Assembly: GCA_014728115.1 (NCBI GenBank)
Contig: WJME01000086.1
Span: 1-38,250, forward strand
Reading direction: 5' to 3'
DNA from: Candidatus Zhuqueibacterota bacterium
GTDB lineage: Bacteria > Zhuqueibacterota > Zhuqueibacteria > Residuimicrobiales > Oceaniaggregativiventaceae
DNA: 38,250 nucleotides
Both the position numbers and the translations under genes were made by a program. Positions 30,755 to 38,250 of the stretch are shown here, piece by piece (within the stretch, counting starts at the first letter, position 1; every line of letters starts with the position of its first letter). The notes under the pieces are model-generated. The model saw nothing but the letters and a program-made list of their open reading frames with translations. It did not search any database and was not told the DNA's origin.

Positions 30755-31558
30755 ATGCAAAACAAAGATCAATTGTCACAAAACCTCTGGCCTTCTGATG
30801 AACAACCCTGTATCTGGATGGACGCAGGGGTGGTAAGCTATAAACTCTGCGATCGCAATTACGACTGTGAAAATTGCCCGTTCAATGCCTCTATGCAGTC
30901 CCGTTCTCTGATCTCACCTGAAAAGGGACAGGTGACCTTTGACCGCCCAAAGCACGATCTCGATTCTGAGCAAGAGACGTCTCCTCTTGAACGTATTTTG
31001 TCTCCCTATTGTCAGATCGCCTATGATCCATCGGCTTTTTATGGTGCAGAGTTTTGGAGCATCAAACCAAAAGGAACCCGGACGTGCCGCATCGGCTTGA
31101 ACGATCTGGGGCTTAAAATTCTGCCGCCTGTAGAAAAAGTGATTTTCCCGCAAAATGATTCGGTACTGGAAAAGAATGATCCCTTTTGCAAGCTGGTCAC
31201 CAAAGAAGGGCCCATGCAATTTTCTTTTCCTGTGGATGGCAAAATCCGATTCCTGAATAAAGATCTTCTTGCCGTGCTTCGGCAATCCAAGAACGGTGAA
31301 ACCGTCGATTCCTGGTTCGCAGAATTTGATTTGTTGCGAAATGAGGAATTGGCAGGATTCAAAAAAGGAGCCGCTGCACTGGATTTTTTACTCGAACAGC
31401 AAAACGATGTGGTCAAGACTCTGATCTCTGCAATCGACATGCATGATAAGGAAGAACGCCCCACGCTTCAGGATGGAGGCGTTTTGATTCCTGACATCAA
31501 GACCATTATCGGCAGTCAAAAATATTATCGGCTCGCTGTGGATCTGCTTTGTCAGTGA
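30755..31558 (+). CDS. Second GcvH-like protein with N-terminal cysteine motif
   Basis: Protein of 267 aa, apparently soluble. The N-terminal section has a conserved-looking cluster 'GVVSYKLCDRNYDCENCPF' (C at 8, 14 and 17 of that stretch), possibly metal-binding. The middle (about 85-215) has the H-protein pattern 'RIGLNDLGLKIL', 'NDPFCKLVTKEG' and 'FSFPVDGKIRFLN', in place of 'IGITDFAQ', 'ESVKA' and 'SPVSGEVVEVN'. Anchored on the P-x-x-G turn, the lipoyl-lysine position is Glu; a Lys lies one residue earlier. Near the C terminus it shares 'TLQDGGV' with the GcvH-like protein at 27619, showing that the two are related in architecture. Ribosome binding is weak. Not a true glycine-cleavage component, as no gcvT or gcvP is near. 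Function unknown. Confidence 0.72.
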   Translation: MQNKDQLSQNLWPSDEQPCIWMDAGVVSYKLCDRNYDCENCPFNASMQSRSLISPEKGQVTFDRPKHDLDSEQETSPLERILSPYCQIAYDPSAFYGAEFWSIKPKGTRTCRIGLNDLGLKILPPVEKVIFPQNDSVLEKNDPFCKLVTKEGPMQFSFPVDGKIRFLNKDLLAVLRQSKNGETVDSWFAEFDLLRNEELAGFKKGAAALDFLLEQQNDVVKTLISAIDMHDKEERPTLQDGGVLIPDIKTIIGSQKYYRLAVDLLCQ

Positions 31559-31659
31559 AATTACGGTATCCAGTCTGACAAGCCAGAGTTTCTTCTTGTA
31601 TTTATACCCGCCTTTTACTATCATAAAGCATCACTTTTTTTCCATCATGGAATGATGTT

Positions 31660-33294
31660 ATGCAAAGAAAACTGGGCCAGATGTTAAGCGTCCGGCTTTT
31701 TCTGCTGATATTGGCAGTAATGGTCGTCGGTTTTATCATCTATACGTATCATGCCATTCACAAGCACACCAATGATCTCATGCAGACGGTCTTTCTCAGC
31801 GCCGACCGAACCGGCAATGTGATCAAACGGTCCACTCATTACGCCATGCTGATCAACCGCAAAGAAGATCTGTATCATACCATCAATACCATCGGCAATG
31901 AACCGGGTGTAGATGGCATTCGCATTTATAATAAACGCGGTCAAATCATCGTATCCACGGATGCCCAGGAAGTCGGTCGAATCGTGGATATGGAGGAAGA
32001 AGCCTGTTACGTCTGTCACAACAAAGAGCAACCCCTGGAGGTTTTACCTCAATCGAAAACCCGACGCGTCTATGAAGGACAAAAAGGGCACAGGCTCCTG
32101 GGGGTCATCAAACCTATTAACAATGAACCCGAATGTTCCAACGCAGCGTGTCATGCACATGATGCATCACAAAAAATATTGGGAGTACTCGATGTCCGTA
32201 TGTCGTTGCAACAGATCGATGAAAAGTTGGCTTCGAGCAGACGGGAGCTGATATTTTTTGCCGCTCTTTTAATTTTAGGCGTCGGTTTATCTTCCGGGAG
32301 TTTTATTTATGTGGTCGTTCGAAGGCGAATTAAACATCTGATCAATGGCACCCGAGAGGTGGCCTCAGGAAAACTCGACCACAGGATCGCCATCTCAGGC
32401 AGCGACGAAATCGGTCAGCTGGCAAGCTCGTTCAACAAAATGACTGCCGATCTTCAAAAAGCCAGACATGAGATCACTGAATGGTCCACCTCTTTGGAAG
32501 AAAAAGTGGCGGAAAAAACACTGGAACTCAAAGAGGCTCAATCTCATCTCATCCAAATGGAACGTCTGGCTTCGTTGGGTAAACTTTCTGCCACTGTCGC
32601 ACATGAAATCAACAATCCTCTAGCTGGAGTCCTGAATTATACCTATTTGGTTTTACGCGTTTTGCGGAATGAGGATTTTTCCGAAGAACGAATCGCATCC
32701 CTGAATCGATACCTGGAATTTATTAAAAGCGAAGTGGCTCGGTGCGGTGATATTGTGAAAAATATGCTCATTTTTGCCCGCCAGGGGGGGGGACATTTTT
32801 CCAGAGAAAAAGTGAGTCATTTGATCGATTCGGGCCTCATGCTGGTCAATCACCAGTTGGAATTAAAACAGATCAAACTCGCAAAAAATATTCAGTGTGA
32901 TGACGACGAAATTTCTTGCGACCCGGGGCAAATCAGGCAAGCCCTGGTGGCGCTCTTTGTCAATGCAATTGAAGCTATGGATGCCAAGGGGCAGCTCAAC
33001 GTGAATTTGCTGTGTGATAAAGAGGTCATGACCATAGAGATCCAGGATAGCGGGTGTGGGGTTCCAAAAGAAATGCAGGATAAAATTTTTGATCCCTTTT
33101 TTTCCACCAAAAAAGAAGGCAAAGGGGTAGGCCTGGGTTTATCTGTTGTCTATGGAATTATTAAACGACACAAGGGAGATATTCGGTTGGAATCTATGGT
33201 CGATGTGGGTACCACGGTGACCATAGAACTGCCCCGAAACCCTGTCCCTGATGCCAATGTCAATGTTTCCAAAGAAACAATTTCCGAATTATAG
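31660..33294 (+). CDS. Sensor histidine kinase with periplasmic c-type haem motifs
   Basis: Protein of 544 aa. TM1 at about 10-30, a periplasmic domain to about 192, TM2 at about 196-220, a HAMP domain at about 221-275, a coiled coil, then HisKA with H315 ('ATVAHEINNPLAGVLNY') and HATPase with 'LVALFVNAIEAMDAKG' (N box), 'DSGCGVP' (G1) and 'GLGLSVVYGIIKRH' (G2). The periplasmic domain contains a CxxCH site (C116-H120, 'CYVCH') and an atypical CX4CH site (C159-H165, 'CSNAACH'), so it may bind one or two c-type haems and sense redox state or a gaseous ligand. An F/YxxH-like helix precedes them. The NtrC-type regulator starts eight bases downstream: a cognate pair. Confidence 0.93.
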   Translation: MQRKLGQMLSVRLFLLILAVMVVGFIIYTYHAIHKHTNDLMQTVFLSADRTGNVIKRSTHYAMLINRKEDLYHTINTIGNEPGVDGIRIYNKRGQIIVSTDAQEVGRIVDMEEEACYVCHNKEQPLEVLPQSKTRRVYEGQKGHRLLGVIKPINNEPECSNAACHAHDASQKILGVLDVRMSLQQIDEKLASSRRELIFFAALLILGVGLSSGSFIYVVVRRRIKHLINGTREVASGKLDHRIAISGSDEIGQLASSFNKMTADLQKARHEITEWSTSLEEKVAEKTLELKEAQSHLIQMERLASLGKLSATVAHEINNPLAGVLNYTYLVLRVLRNEDFSEERIASLNRYLEFIKSEVARCGDIVKNMLIFARQGGGHFSREKVSHLIDSGLMLVNHQLELKQIKLAKNIQCDDDEISCDPGQIRQALVALFVNAIEAMDAKGQLNVNLLCDKEVMTIEIQDSGCGVPKEMQDKIFDPFFSTKKEGKGVGLGLSVVYGIIKRHKGDIRLESMVDVGTTVTIELPRNPVPDANVNVSKETISEL

Positions 33295-33302
33295 GTGAAA
33301 TT

Positions 33303-34658
33303 ATGGCCAAGCAAGATCATTCCATCCGTGTCTTGATTGTCGACGATGAAGAGTCTGTACGCGATTCCCTCTATAACTGGTTTATCGAAGATGGGTATAC
33401 CGTAGGAACAGCCAAAGATGCCTATGAAGCTCTTGAACAATTGGAAAAACAACGATGGGATATCATCCTTTTAGATATTAAAATGCCGGGTATGGATGGC
33501 CTTGAACTGCAAAAACGAATACAAAAAATCGATAAAGATATCATCATCATTATCATGACCGCATATGCTTCGGTCGATACTGCGGTACAGAGCCTCAAAG
33601 ACGGTGCCTATGATTATATCGTCAAACCCTTTAATCCCGATGATCTCTCGCATTTGGTTCGAAATGCATCTGAAAAACTGCAGTTGAGCGATGAAAATCG
33701 TCGTTTGCGACAAAATCTGACAGAAGTAACGCATATCGATGAAATTATCGGATCCAGCCCCCAAATGAAAAGAGTACTCGACCTGGTCCATACAGTGGCC
33801 AATTCCGATACAACGGTACTGATCAGGGGCGAGAGCGGCACCGGTAAAGAGGTGATTGCCCGTGCCATTCATGCTCACAGTCCGCGACGCTATTACCCCA
33901 TTGTGCCGGTAAACTGTGGCGCCCTTTCTGACTCTCTTTTGGAAAGTGAATTGTTTGGTCACGAAAAAGGGGCCTTTACCGGTGCTCAATACCGGCGCAA
34001 AGGCAAGTTCGAATTAGCAGATAGAGGAACCTTGTTTCTGGATGAAATCGGTAATGTCAGTCAGAAAATGCAAGTGCAACTTTTACGGGCGCTGGAGAGC
34101 CACCAATTTACCCGTGTCGGAGGAAGCCAGACCGTGTCGGTGGATATCCGGTTGATTTGTGCCACCAATAAAAATCTTGAACAGGCTGTGCAAGAAAAGA
34201 CGTTTCGAGAAGATCTCTATTATCGGATCAATGTTTTTCAGATTATCGTTCCACCGCTGCGTGAAAGACGCTCCGATATCCCTTTGCTTGCTGAACATTT
34301 TTGCAGAAAATATGCCCACTCTATGAATAAACCCATTACGCACATTGATAAAGAAGCGATGGATCTCTTGCAACAACACCATTGGCCCGGCAATGTGCGC
34401 GAGCTCGAAAATGCGGTTGAACGAGCAATGGTCGTCGGAAAACCTCCGGCTATTCATGCCCAGGATTTACCATTCCAATTGGTCGCTCAAGAGGACAAAG
34501 AAGAACAGTCTGTCGAAACCCTTGCCGAGATGGAAAAGAAACAAATTCTCAAGGTTTTGGAACAAAACAACTGGCATATCACCAAAGCAGCCGAAATGCT
34601 GGGTATCGATCGGGTCACCTTGTATAACAAGATAAAAAAATATGACCTGAGAAAGTAA
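33303..34658 (+). CDS. NtrC-family sigma-54-dependent response regulator
   Basis: Protein of 451 aa. Receiver domain with D14/D15, phospho-acceptor D58 ('IILLDIKMPGMDG') and 'KPF'. AAA+ domain with Walker A 'GESGTGKE' (about 176-183), the sigma-54 contact loop 'GAFTGA' (223-228), Walker B 'GTLFLDEIG' and sensor motif 'ERRSDIPLLAEHF'. C-terminal Fis-type helix-turn-helix ('WHITKAAEMLGIDRVTLYNKIKKY'). It activates sigma-54 polymerase after phosphorylation by the haem-motif kinase encoded just upstream. The sigma-54-type promoter at 27537 is its most obvious local target (inference). Confidence 0.96.
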   Translation: MAKQDHSIRVLIVDDEESVRDSLYNWFIEDGYTVGTAKDAYEALEQLEKQRWDIILLDIKMPGMDGLELQKRIQKIDKDIIIIIMTAYASVDTAVQSLKDGAYDYIVKPFNPDDLSHLVRNASEKLQLSDENRRLRQNLTEVTHIDEIIGSSPQMKRVLDLVHTVANSDTTVLIRGESGTGKEVIARAIHAHSPRRYYPIVPVNCGALSDSLLESELFGHEKGAFTGAQYRRKGKFELADRGTLFLDEIGNVSQKMQVQLLRALESHQFTRVGGSQTVSVDIRLICATNKNLEQAVQEKTFREDLYYRINVFQIIVPPLRERRSDIPLLAEHFCRKYAHSMNKPITHIDKEAMDLLQQHHWPGNVRELENAVERAMVVGKPPAIHAQDLPFQLVAQEDKEEQSVETLAEMEKKQILKVLEQNNWHITKAAEMLGIDRVTLYNKIKKYDLRK

Positions 34659-35191
34659 TGCCTATGGCAACTGTTCTCATTTTACCCTTTGTATTCAAAC
34701 GGTCTCAGGATCTTGATGAGGTGACAAAAAAAATTCAATCCAATCTTTCCATGCCCTGCAAACTCTCGCATTTGCATTTTAACCATCACTATGCCTTTGA
34801 TACGGTTCGCGATCAATATCATTCTACCCGGCTTTTAAAGGGCCTGGAAACGCAAATCGAACAAAAAGAGAACAAGATCCTCGGAATTACCCATCTTGAT
34901 TTATTCATACCCATTCTCACCTACGTATTTGGAGAAGCCCACCTTAACGGTCCGGCTGCAGTGGCCTCGGATTACCGGCTCAATCCCCAGTTCTACGGCC
35001 TGCCCCCCAATCCCGAACTCGTAAAAGAACGATTGATCAAAGAGTGCATTCATGAATTGGGACATACCCTGGGCCTGAGACATTGCCCGAATCCACAATG
35101 TGTCATGCGAACCTCGACGTATGTCGAAGAAATCGATTTAAAATTAGACACCCTGTGCTCCAGGTGCCGAAAAATGGCCGATATTTCCTGA
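34658..35191 (+). CDS. Archaemetzincin family zinc metallopeptidase
   Basis: Protein of 177 aa; the ATG overlaps the TAA of the response-regulator gene by one base (TAATG), so translation is coupled. The zinc site is 'HELGHTLGLRHCPNPQCVM', giving the HExxHxxGxxxC...CxM metzincin motif with its Met-turn, followed by a C-terminal CxxC ('LCSRC') expected to bind a second, structural zinc. This is the complete signature of archaemetzincin (AMZ). No signal peptide, so it acts in the cytoplasm. Natural substrates of bacterial archaemetzincins are unknown. Its operon position suggests regulation with the sensor pair, but this may simply be transcriptional convenience. Confidence 0.92.
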   Translation: MPMATVLILPFVFKRSQDLDEVTKKIQSNLSMPCKLSHLHFNHHYAFDTVRDQYHSTRLLKGLETQIEQKENKILGITHLDLFIPILTYVFGEAHLNGPAAVASDYRLNPQFYGLPPNPELVKERLIKECIHELGHTLGLRHCPNPQCVMRTSTYVEEIDLKLDTLCSRCRKMADIS

Positions 35192-35528
35192 TCCAAACGG
35201 ACGCATACCTCCCAGTTAACTATTTTATGACGTATCCCCTCAATGAAAAGGCGGATTTACGGATTTTTATAAAACCATTGCAGAAAATAAAAAAATATAG
35301 TATTTTAATTGAATCCTGATATCGTTCAAATATCCGCAAAGCTCTTTCAGTTGCACCAAGTCTGATCGTTTAGCATCGTCCTGATCTCGCATGGCTTTAT
35401 TCTTTTGCGCGAAAAGGATTTTCAAAATATCGCTATTGTTTTTTACAGCAGTAAGATACCTGACAACGCCAAACCTGAACCTTTACTGAAAATTGTGATA
35501 GATAAGTGACTTACAATGGAGCTGCGCT
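35192..35528. other. Intergenic region with no assigned feature
   Basis: 337 bp between the archaemetzincin gene and the DUF2271-like gene. AT-rich around 35260-35320, with no convincing terminator, RNA gene or reading frame. A promoter for the downstream pair probably lies in the right half, but no clear -35/-10 pair can be chosen. Confidence 0.45.
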
Positions 35529-36071
35529 ATGGTACTGAAATTTCCACACTTTATTCTTGTCATGGGGGTTGTCCTGGTGTGTTGTGAATCCCGTCCAAAA
35601 CCCGCAAAAGGATCTCTGGAAATCAGTTTTACGTTTGACAAACCCCAGGATATTGAACCCTCTTATTGTGCTGCCATTTGGCTTGAAGACATGAACGGTC
35701 AATATGTCCGGTCCCTTTTTGTCACAGAATATTTGTCTTATGGCGGATATAATGATTCTACCATATGTCCTCAATGGAGCACAGGAGCTGATTGGGATAA
35801 TGTCACTGACGATGAATTTGATGCGGTGACTCAGGCGACACCCCCGGTGGGTTCGCACACCTTGACCTTTGCCTGCGAGGATCACGATCTCATGACAGGT
35901 CAGTATACATTTTTTGTTCAGACTCATGTCATTGAAGAGCTCAATGTTCTCTATTCCGGTGTCATTGAATTGGGTACGGAAAATACTGGTTTTGCAGAAA
36001 TGGAATCTGTTTCAGCTCATCAAGTGGCAAAAAATACCCTGTCCAAAGTTTCCGCGAAATATGTCCCCTAA
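35529..36071 (+). CDS. DUF2271-like lipoprotein
   Basis: Protein of 180 aa. The N terminus is a lipoprotein-type signal ending in Cys-Cys ('VMGVVLVCCESRP'). The mature domain, 'GSLEISFTFDKP', 'CAAIWLEDMNGQYVRSLFVTEYLSYGGY', 'WSTGADWDNVTDDEFDAVTQATPPVGSHTLTFACED', resembles DUF2271 periplasmic proteins, which carry the 'A.WlED.nG..V.TL.v' and 'D.vTGATP..G' patterns. Function unknown. It precedes a Tat-exported aldo/keto reductase by 21 bp, so the two likely form an envelope-located pair. Confidence 0.65.
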   Translation: MVLKFPHFILVMGVVLVCCESRPKPAKGSLEISFTFDKPQDIEPSYCAAIWLEDMNGQYVRSLFVTEYLSYGGYNDSTICPQWSTGADWDNVTDDEFDAVTQATPPVGSHTLTFACEDHDLMTGQYTFFVQTHVIEELNVLYSGVIELGTENTGFAEMESVSAHQVAKNTLSKVSAKYVP

Positions 36072-36092
36072 TATTTAAATGAGGTCTGTATC

Positions 36093-37088
36093 ATGAAACA
36101 TGAACGGTTTACACGACGAGAATTTTTAAAAAGTTCTGCTGTTGGAGTGGCTTCCCTTTCAGCCGCTTCGATTCTTTCATCTTGCTCTGATCAGGAATCC
36201 ACACAAAGTGTTCAGATCCCCAAACGCGTGCTGGGCAAGACGGGATTAGAGATACCGGTACTTTCGTTCGGCGGAGGGTCACAATTCATGAAAAATGAGG
36301 ATGGTGACTGGGAAAAGATGATGGAAAGGGCACTGGAGCTGGGAATCAACTACTTTGATACGGCTTCTTCTTATGCTTATCGTAAATCTCTGCACAGTGA
36401 AGAACGCTTTGCCCGGATTCTGGCCCCTATACGCGACAAAGTCATTATTTCAACGAAATTCGATGCACGGGATGTGGATGGAATGATGAAAGAGGTGGAA
36501 ACAAGCCTCAAGCAACTCGAAACCGACTATATCGATATTCTCATGATTCACAGTATCGAAAAAAGCGAAGACATCGATGCTCTGGATAAGGGTGTTTATG
36601 CCAAAATGCGACAACTCAAAGAACAGGGTGTAGCACGATTTCTCGGTTTTTCCAGTATGAACAGCGCTGAAAAGTCAAAAGAATTTATCGAAAAACTGGA
36701 TCCGGATGCCTGCATTCTGGCCATGAACCCGACAAAGTATGGTGATTTTGCAGAGGTGGCTTTGCCTGCAGCACGTGCCAAAAATACCGGGGTGATTGCC
36801 ATGAAGGTCATGCGGAATCTGGTGGGTGTGGACGGAACAACAGCCCGTGAATTGATGCAATATGCCATCACAAAACCAGGAGTCTCTTCTGCAGTGATCG
36901 GCCATTTTGGTATGGATATCCTCGAGGAAAATGCCGTTATCGTCAATGATGTCATCAATGATCCGACTGTGAGAAAATTGTCCAGTCCCCATTCTCTCGA
37001 AACTCGTTTGGCGAAACATGCCGGACCCCAAACACTATGCTGGGCAAGAGCAGGATATCAGGATAACACACAGGGTTGGCTGGTTTAA
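36093..37088 (+). CDS. Tat-exported aldo/keto reductase
   Basis: Protein of 331 aa; GAGG eight bases before ATG. The N terminus has a twin-arginine signal ('TRREFLKSSAVGVASLSAASILSSC'), which also ends in a possible lipobox Cys. The remainder is an AKR barrel: 'LGKTGLEIPVLSFGGG', 'NYFDTASSYAY' with catalytic Asp and Tyr, Lys in 'VIISTKFDA', His in 'ILMIHSIE', and 'VARFLGFSSM'. Tat export implies folding with NADP(H) bound in the cytoplasm before transport. Substrate unknown. It shares an operon with the DUF2271-like lipoprotein and ends at a strong terminator. Confidence 0.9.
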   Translation: MKHERFTRREFLKSSAVGVASLSAASILSSCSDQESTQSVQIPKRVLGKTGLEIPVLSFGGGSQFMKNEDGDWEKMMERALELGINYFDTASSYAYRKSLHSEERFARILAPIRDKVIISTKFDARDVDGMMKEVETSLKQLETDYIDILMIHSIEKSEDIDALDKGVYAKMRQLKEQGVARFLGFSSMNSAEKSKEFIEKLDPDACILAMNPTKYGDFAEVALPAARAKNTGVIAMKVMRNLVGVDGTTARELMQYAITKPGVSSAVIGHFGMDILEENAVIVNDVINDPTVRKLSSPHSLETRLAKHAGPQTLCWARAGYQDNTQGWLV

Positions 37089-37099
37089 GCAAAGTCATT

Positions 37100-37131
37100 A
37101 AAAGGGCCCTCTCATCGAGGGCCCTTTTTTT
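37100..37131. terminator. Strong bidirectional terminator
   Basis: AAAAGGGCCCTC (37100-37111) and GAGGGCCCTTTT (37117-37128) form a perfect 12-bp stem with a TCATC loop, followed by more T residues. It serves the aldo/keto reductase gene and the convergent T9SS cargo gene ending at 37140. Confidence 0.92.
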
Positions 37132-37139
37132 ATGGGGTC

Positions 37140-38250
37140 CTATTTCACAAACATCATTCGCTTGACAAAGTTCGCCTCATCCGCTGTCATGCGATAGAAA
37201 TAGAGCCCACTCGGCAAGTTTGCCGGTCGCCAGGTAATGTTATAGGTGCCGGCATTTTGCCTGCCATCAACGAGCGTTGCAACCACTCGTCCCAGGGTAT
37301 CAAAAATTTGCAAGGATACCTGCGCGTCTCTGTCCAGGGTATACCGAATCACTGTTTCAGGATTGAATGGGTTGGGATAGTTGCCCACCAATTCGGTACC
37401 CTTTGGCAACGCCGCAATCTGGTCCTGGTCAGCTGCTGGCATGGCCCCCATCTTTTTTTCGGTCTGTGTTTGAAATTCTACGATCTGCCTCCAGCCTGCA
37501 GGATAATAAGACGGAGACAATAGTCTGAGTTTGACATATTTTGCGGTTATGTATTCACCCAATTGCCTCCACTCTAGAAATTTTCCATCTCCTTTGCGTT
37601 TGATCTTTATGACTTGAGTAAAGTCCTCATCAGCCATTCCGGTTGTTGAAACCCAGACATCCAAAATCAGCGTCTGGTAATCATAGGCATTGGCATTGTC
37701 TTCCGGGCCGTTATCTGTCAAAAAGGCAAGATAATTGAATTTATAGAGCCCAAAGTCGGCATAACGAAAGATCGCCCATGCAGGTCCCATCTGATCCCCG
37801 TCTCCTCTGGCCCAGGTCGTACCATCGAACCCGGTCATATCTCCGTCAACAGCATTTTCCCAACCCCGGGTAAATTTACCCTTTTTGTAGGTTTCAGAAC
37901 CTGTGACAAACACCAGGGAATTGGGTGCTTTTTCACCCAGATCAAATGGAGGAAATTCGACGACCTGACCATCGGGCAGGGCGGCAAAGATTCCGAATGC
38001 CGGACCATCCTGATCATCATCAGGACTCAAAAAGCCTGATGCAAAGACAGCGGCAGCACCGCCGGCGAGCCCGCTGAGATTGGCATCAAATGTTTCTACA
38101 AGCGTTTCTGTGCCTGCGGCATAGACATCGAGCAGATACATCTGTGGCGGAACTGCGAGATAATCGGTCATGTCGCCATAAGCGGCCCCGTCGACCAGCG
38201 TGGCCACATCCCTGGCCTTGACATCTACAGCCGGTGCATCTGTGGCTCCA
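37140..38250 (-). CDS. T9SS-exported protein with DUF4397, discoidin-like and sorting domains (5' truncated)
   Basis: The frame is open to the right edge of the window, so the N terminus is missing; at least 369 residues are visible. Order: a DUF4397 domain, starting at the edge with 'GATDAPAVDV' and including 'TDYLAVPPQMYLLDVYAAG' and 'AAVFASGFL'; a discoidin-like module ('RGWENAVDGDMTGFDGTTWA', 'PAWAIFRYADFGLYKFNYLA', 'DVWVSTTGMADEDFTQV', 'TAKYVKLRLLSPS'); and a C-terminal sorting domain ('GNYPNPFNPETVIRYTL', 'LPSGLYFYRMTADE', 'KRMMFVK'). The discoidin-like module is clearly homologous to those in the 1046-aa cargo at 4457-7597. A GTG within the visible part is not the start. Presumably secreted through type IX secretion; ligand unknown. 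Confidence 0.88.
   Translation of the reverse strand, partial: GATDAPAVDVKARDVATLVDGAAYGDMTDYLAVPPQMYLLDVYAAGTETLVETFDANLSGLAGGAAAVFASGFLSPDDDQDGPAFGIFAALPDGQVVEFPPFDLGEKAPNSLVFVTGSETYKKGKFTRGWENAVDGDMTGFDGTTWARGDGDQMGPAWAIFRYADFGLYKFNYLAFLTDNGPEDNANAYDYQTLILDVWVSTTGMADEDFTQVIKIKRKGDGKFLEWRQLGEYITAKYVKLRLLSPSYYPAGWRQIVEFQTQTEKKMGAMPAADQDQIAALPKGTELVGNYPNPFNPETVIRYTLDRDAQVSLQIFDTLGRVVATLVDGRQNAGTYNITWRPANLPSGLYFYRMTADEANFVKRMMFVK

Noticed and set aside
27619..31558. Glycine-cleavage system locus
   Set aside because: The two H-protein-like genes are surrounded by electron-transfer genes, no gcvT/gcvP is present, and the lipoyl-lysine position seems changed.
35083..35319. 78-codon plus-strand frame after the archaemetzincin
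   Set aside because: Half of it is an out-of-frame shadow of the archaemetzincin gene, and the rest is AT-rich with no ribosome-binding site.
1..38250. CRISPR arrays, rRNA genes, prophage or replication origin
   Set aside because: No regularly spaced direct repeats, rRNA-like stretches, phage structural genes or DnaA-box clusters were seen.

Overview
The window (38,250 bp) looks like bacterial chromosome from the FCB superphylum outside the classical Bacteroidota, most likely a candidate-phylum KSB1 or Calditrichota-type organism. This is inferred from protein style, not from a marker-gene tree. The pointers are type IX secretion (T9SS) signatures: C-terminal sorting domains of the 'NYPNPFNP...SGVYFYQL...KRMM' kind, a PorV/PorQ-family barrel and a PorX-type regulator. 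These sit beside Gram-negative envelope genes and a respiratory module with multihaem features.

Layout. (1) 1-4.3 kb: 3' end of a secreted protein and a PorV/PorQ protein (+), a tail-fibre-like secreted protein split by an in-frame TGA (-), and a PHP-domain lipoprotein (+). (2) 4.4-7.6 kb: a 1046-aa T9SS cargo with PPC, Calx-beta and discoidin-like modules (-). (3) 7.6-8.57 kb: about 1 kb without genes, holding a 251-bp segment bounded by a perfect 15-bp inverted repeat. (4) 8.57-9.4 kb: tRNA-Pro(TGG), rdgB and a small CxxC protein (-). (5) 9.5-13.0 kb: HtrA-like protein lacking its catalytic triad, anti-sigma factor, ECF sigma factor and holA (-). (6) 13.1-15.1 kb: uppP, a small barrel protein and a phasin-like protein (-). 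(7) 15.1-25.3 kb: a tightly packed, often overlapping minus-strand operon (porX, tsaE, tsaB, rimI, accD, surE, guaA, glmS, LpoA-like TPR/PBP protein, phasin-like protein). (8) 25.3-27.25 kb: a divergent control region and a eukaryote-type topoisomerase IB (+). (9) 27.5-35.2 kb: a sigma-54-type promoter followed by a GcvH-like membrane protein, a four-cluster ferredoxin subunit, an NrfD/HybB subunit fused to a triheme c7 domain, a second GcvH-like protein, a haem-motif histidine kinase, an NtrC-type regulator and an archaemetzincin (+). (10) 35.5-37.1 kb: a DUF2271-like lipoprotein and a Tat-exported aldo/keto reductase (+). (11) 37.1 kb-end: a 5'-truncated T9SS cargo with DUF4397 and discoidin-like modules (-).

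How it fits together. Region 9 is the best candidate for an undescribed system. A HybA/HybB-like quinone-linked electron-transfer core ends in periplasmic haems, is flanked by two GcvH-fold proteins that seem to lack the canonical lipoyl lysine, and lies upstream of its probable redox/haem sensor kinase and sigma-54 activator. Region 5 is an RpoE/RseA/MucD-like envelope-stress arrangement whose HtrA member is a pseudoprotease. Regions 1, 2, 7 and 11 together show that the host runs a T9SS.
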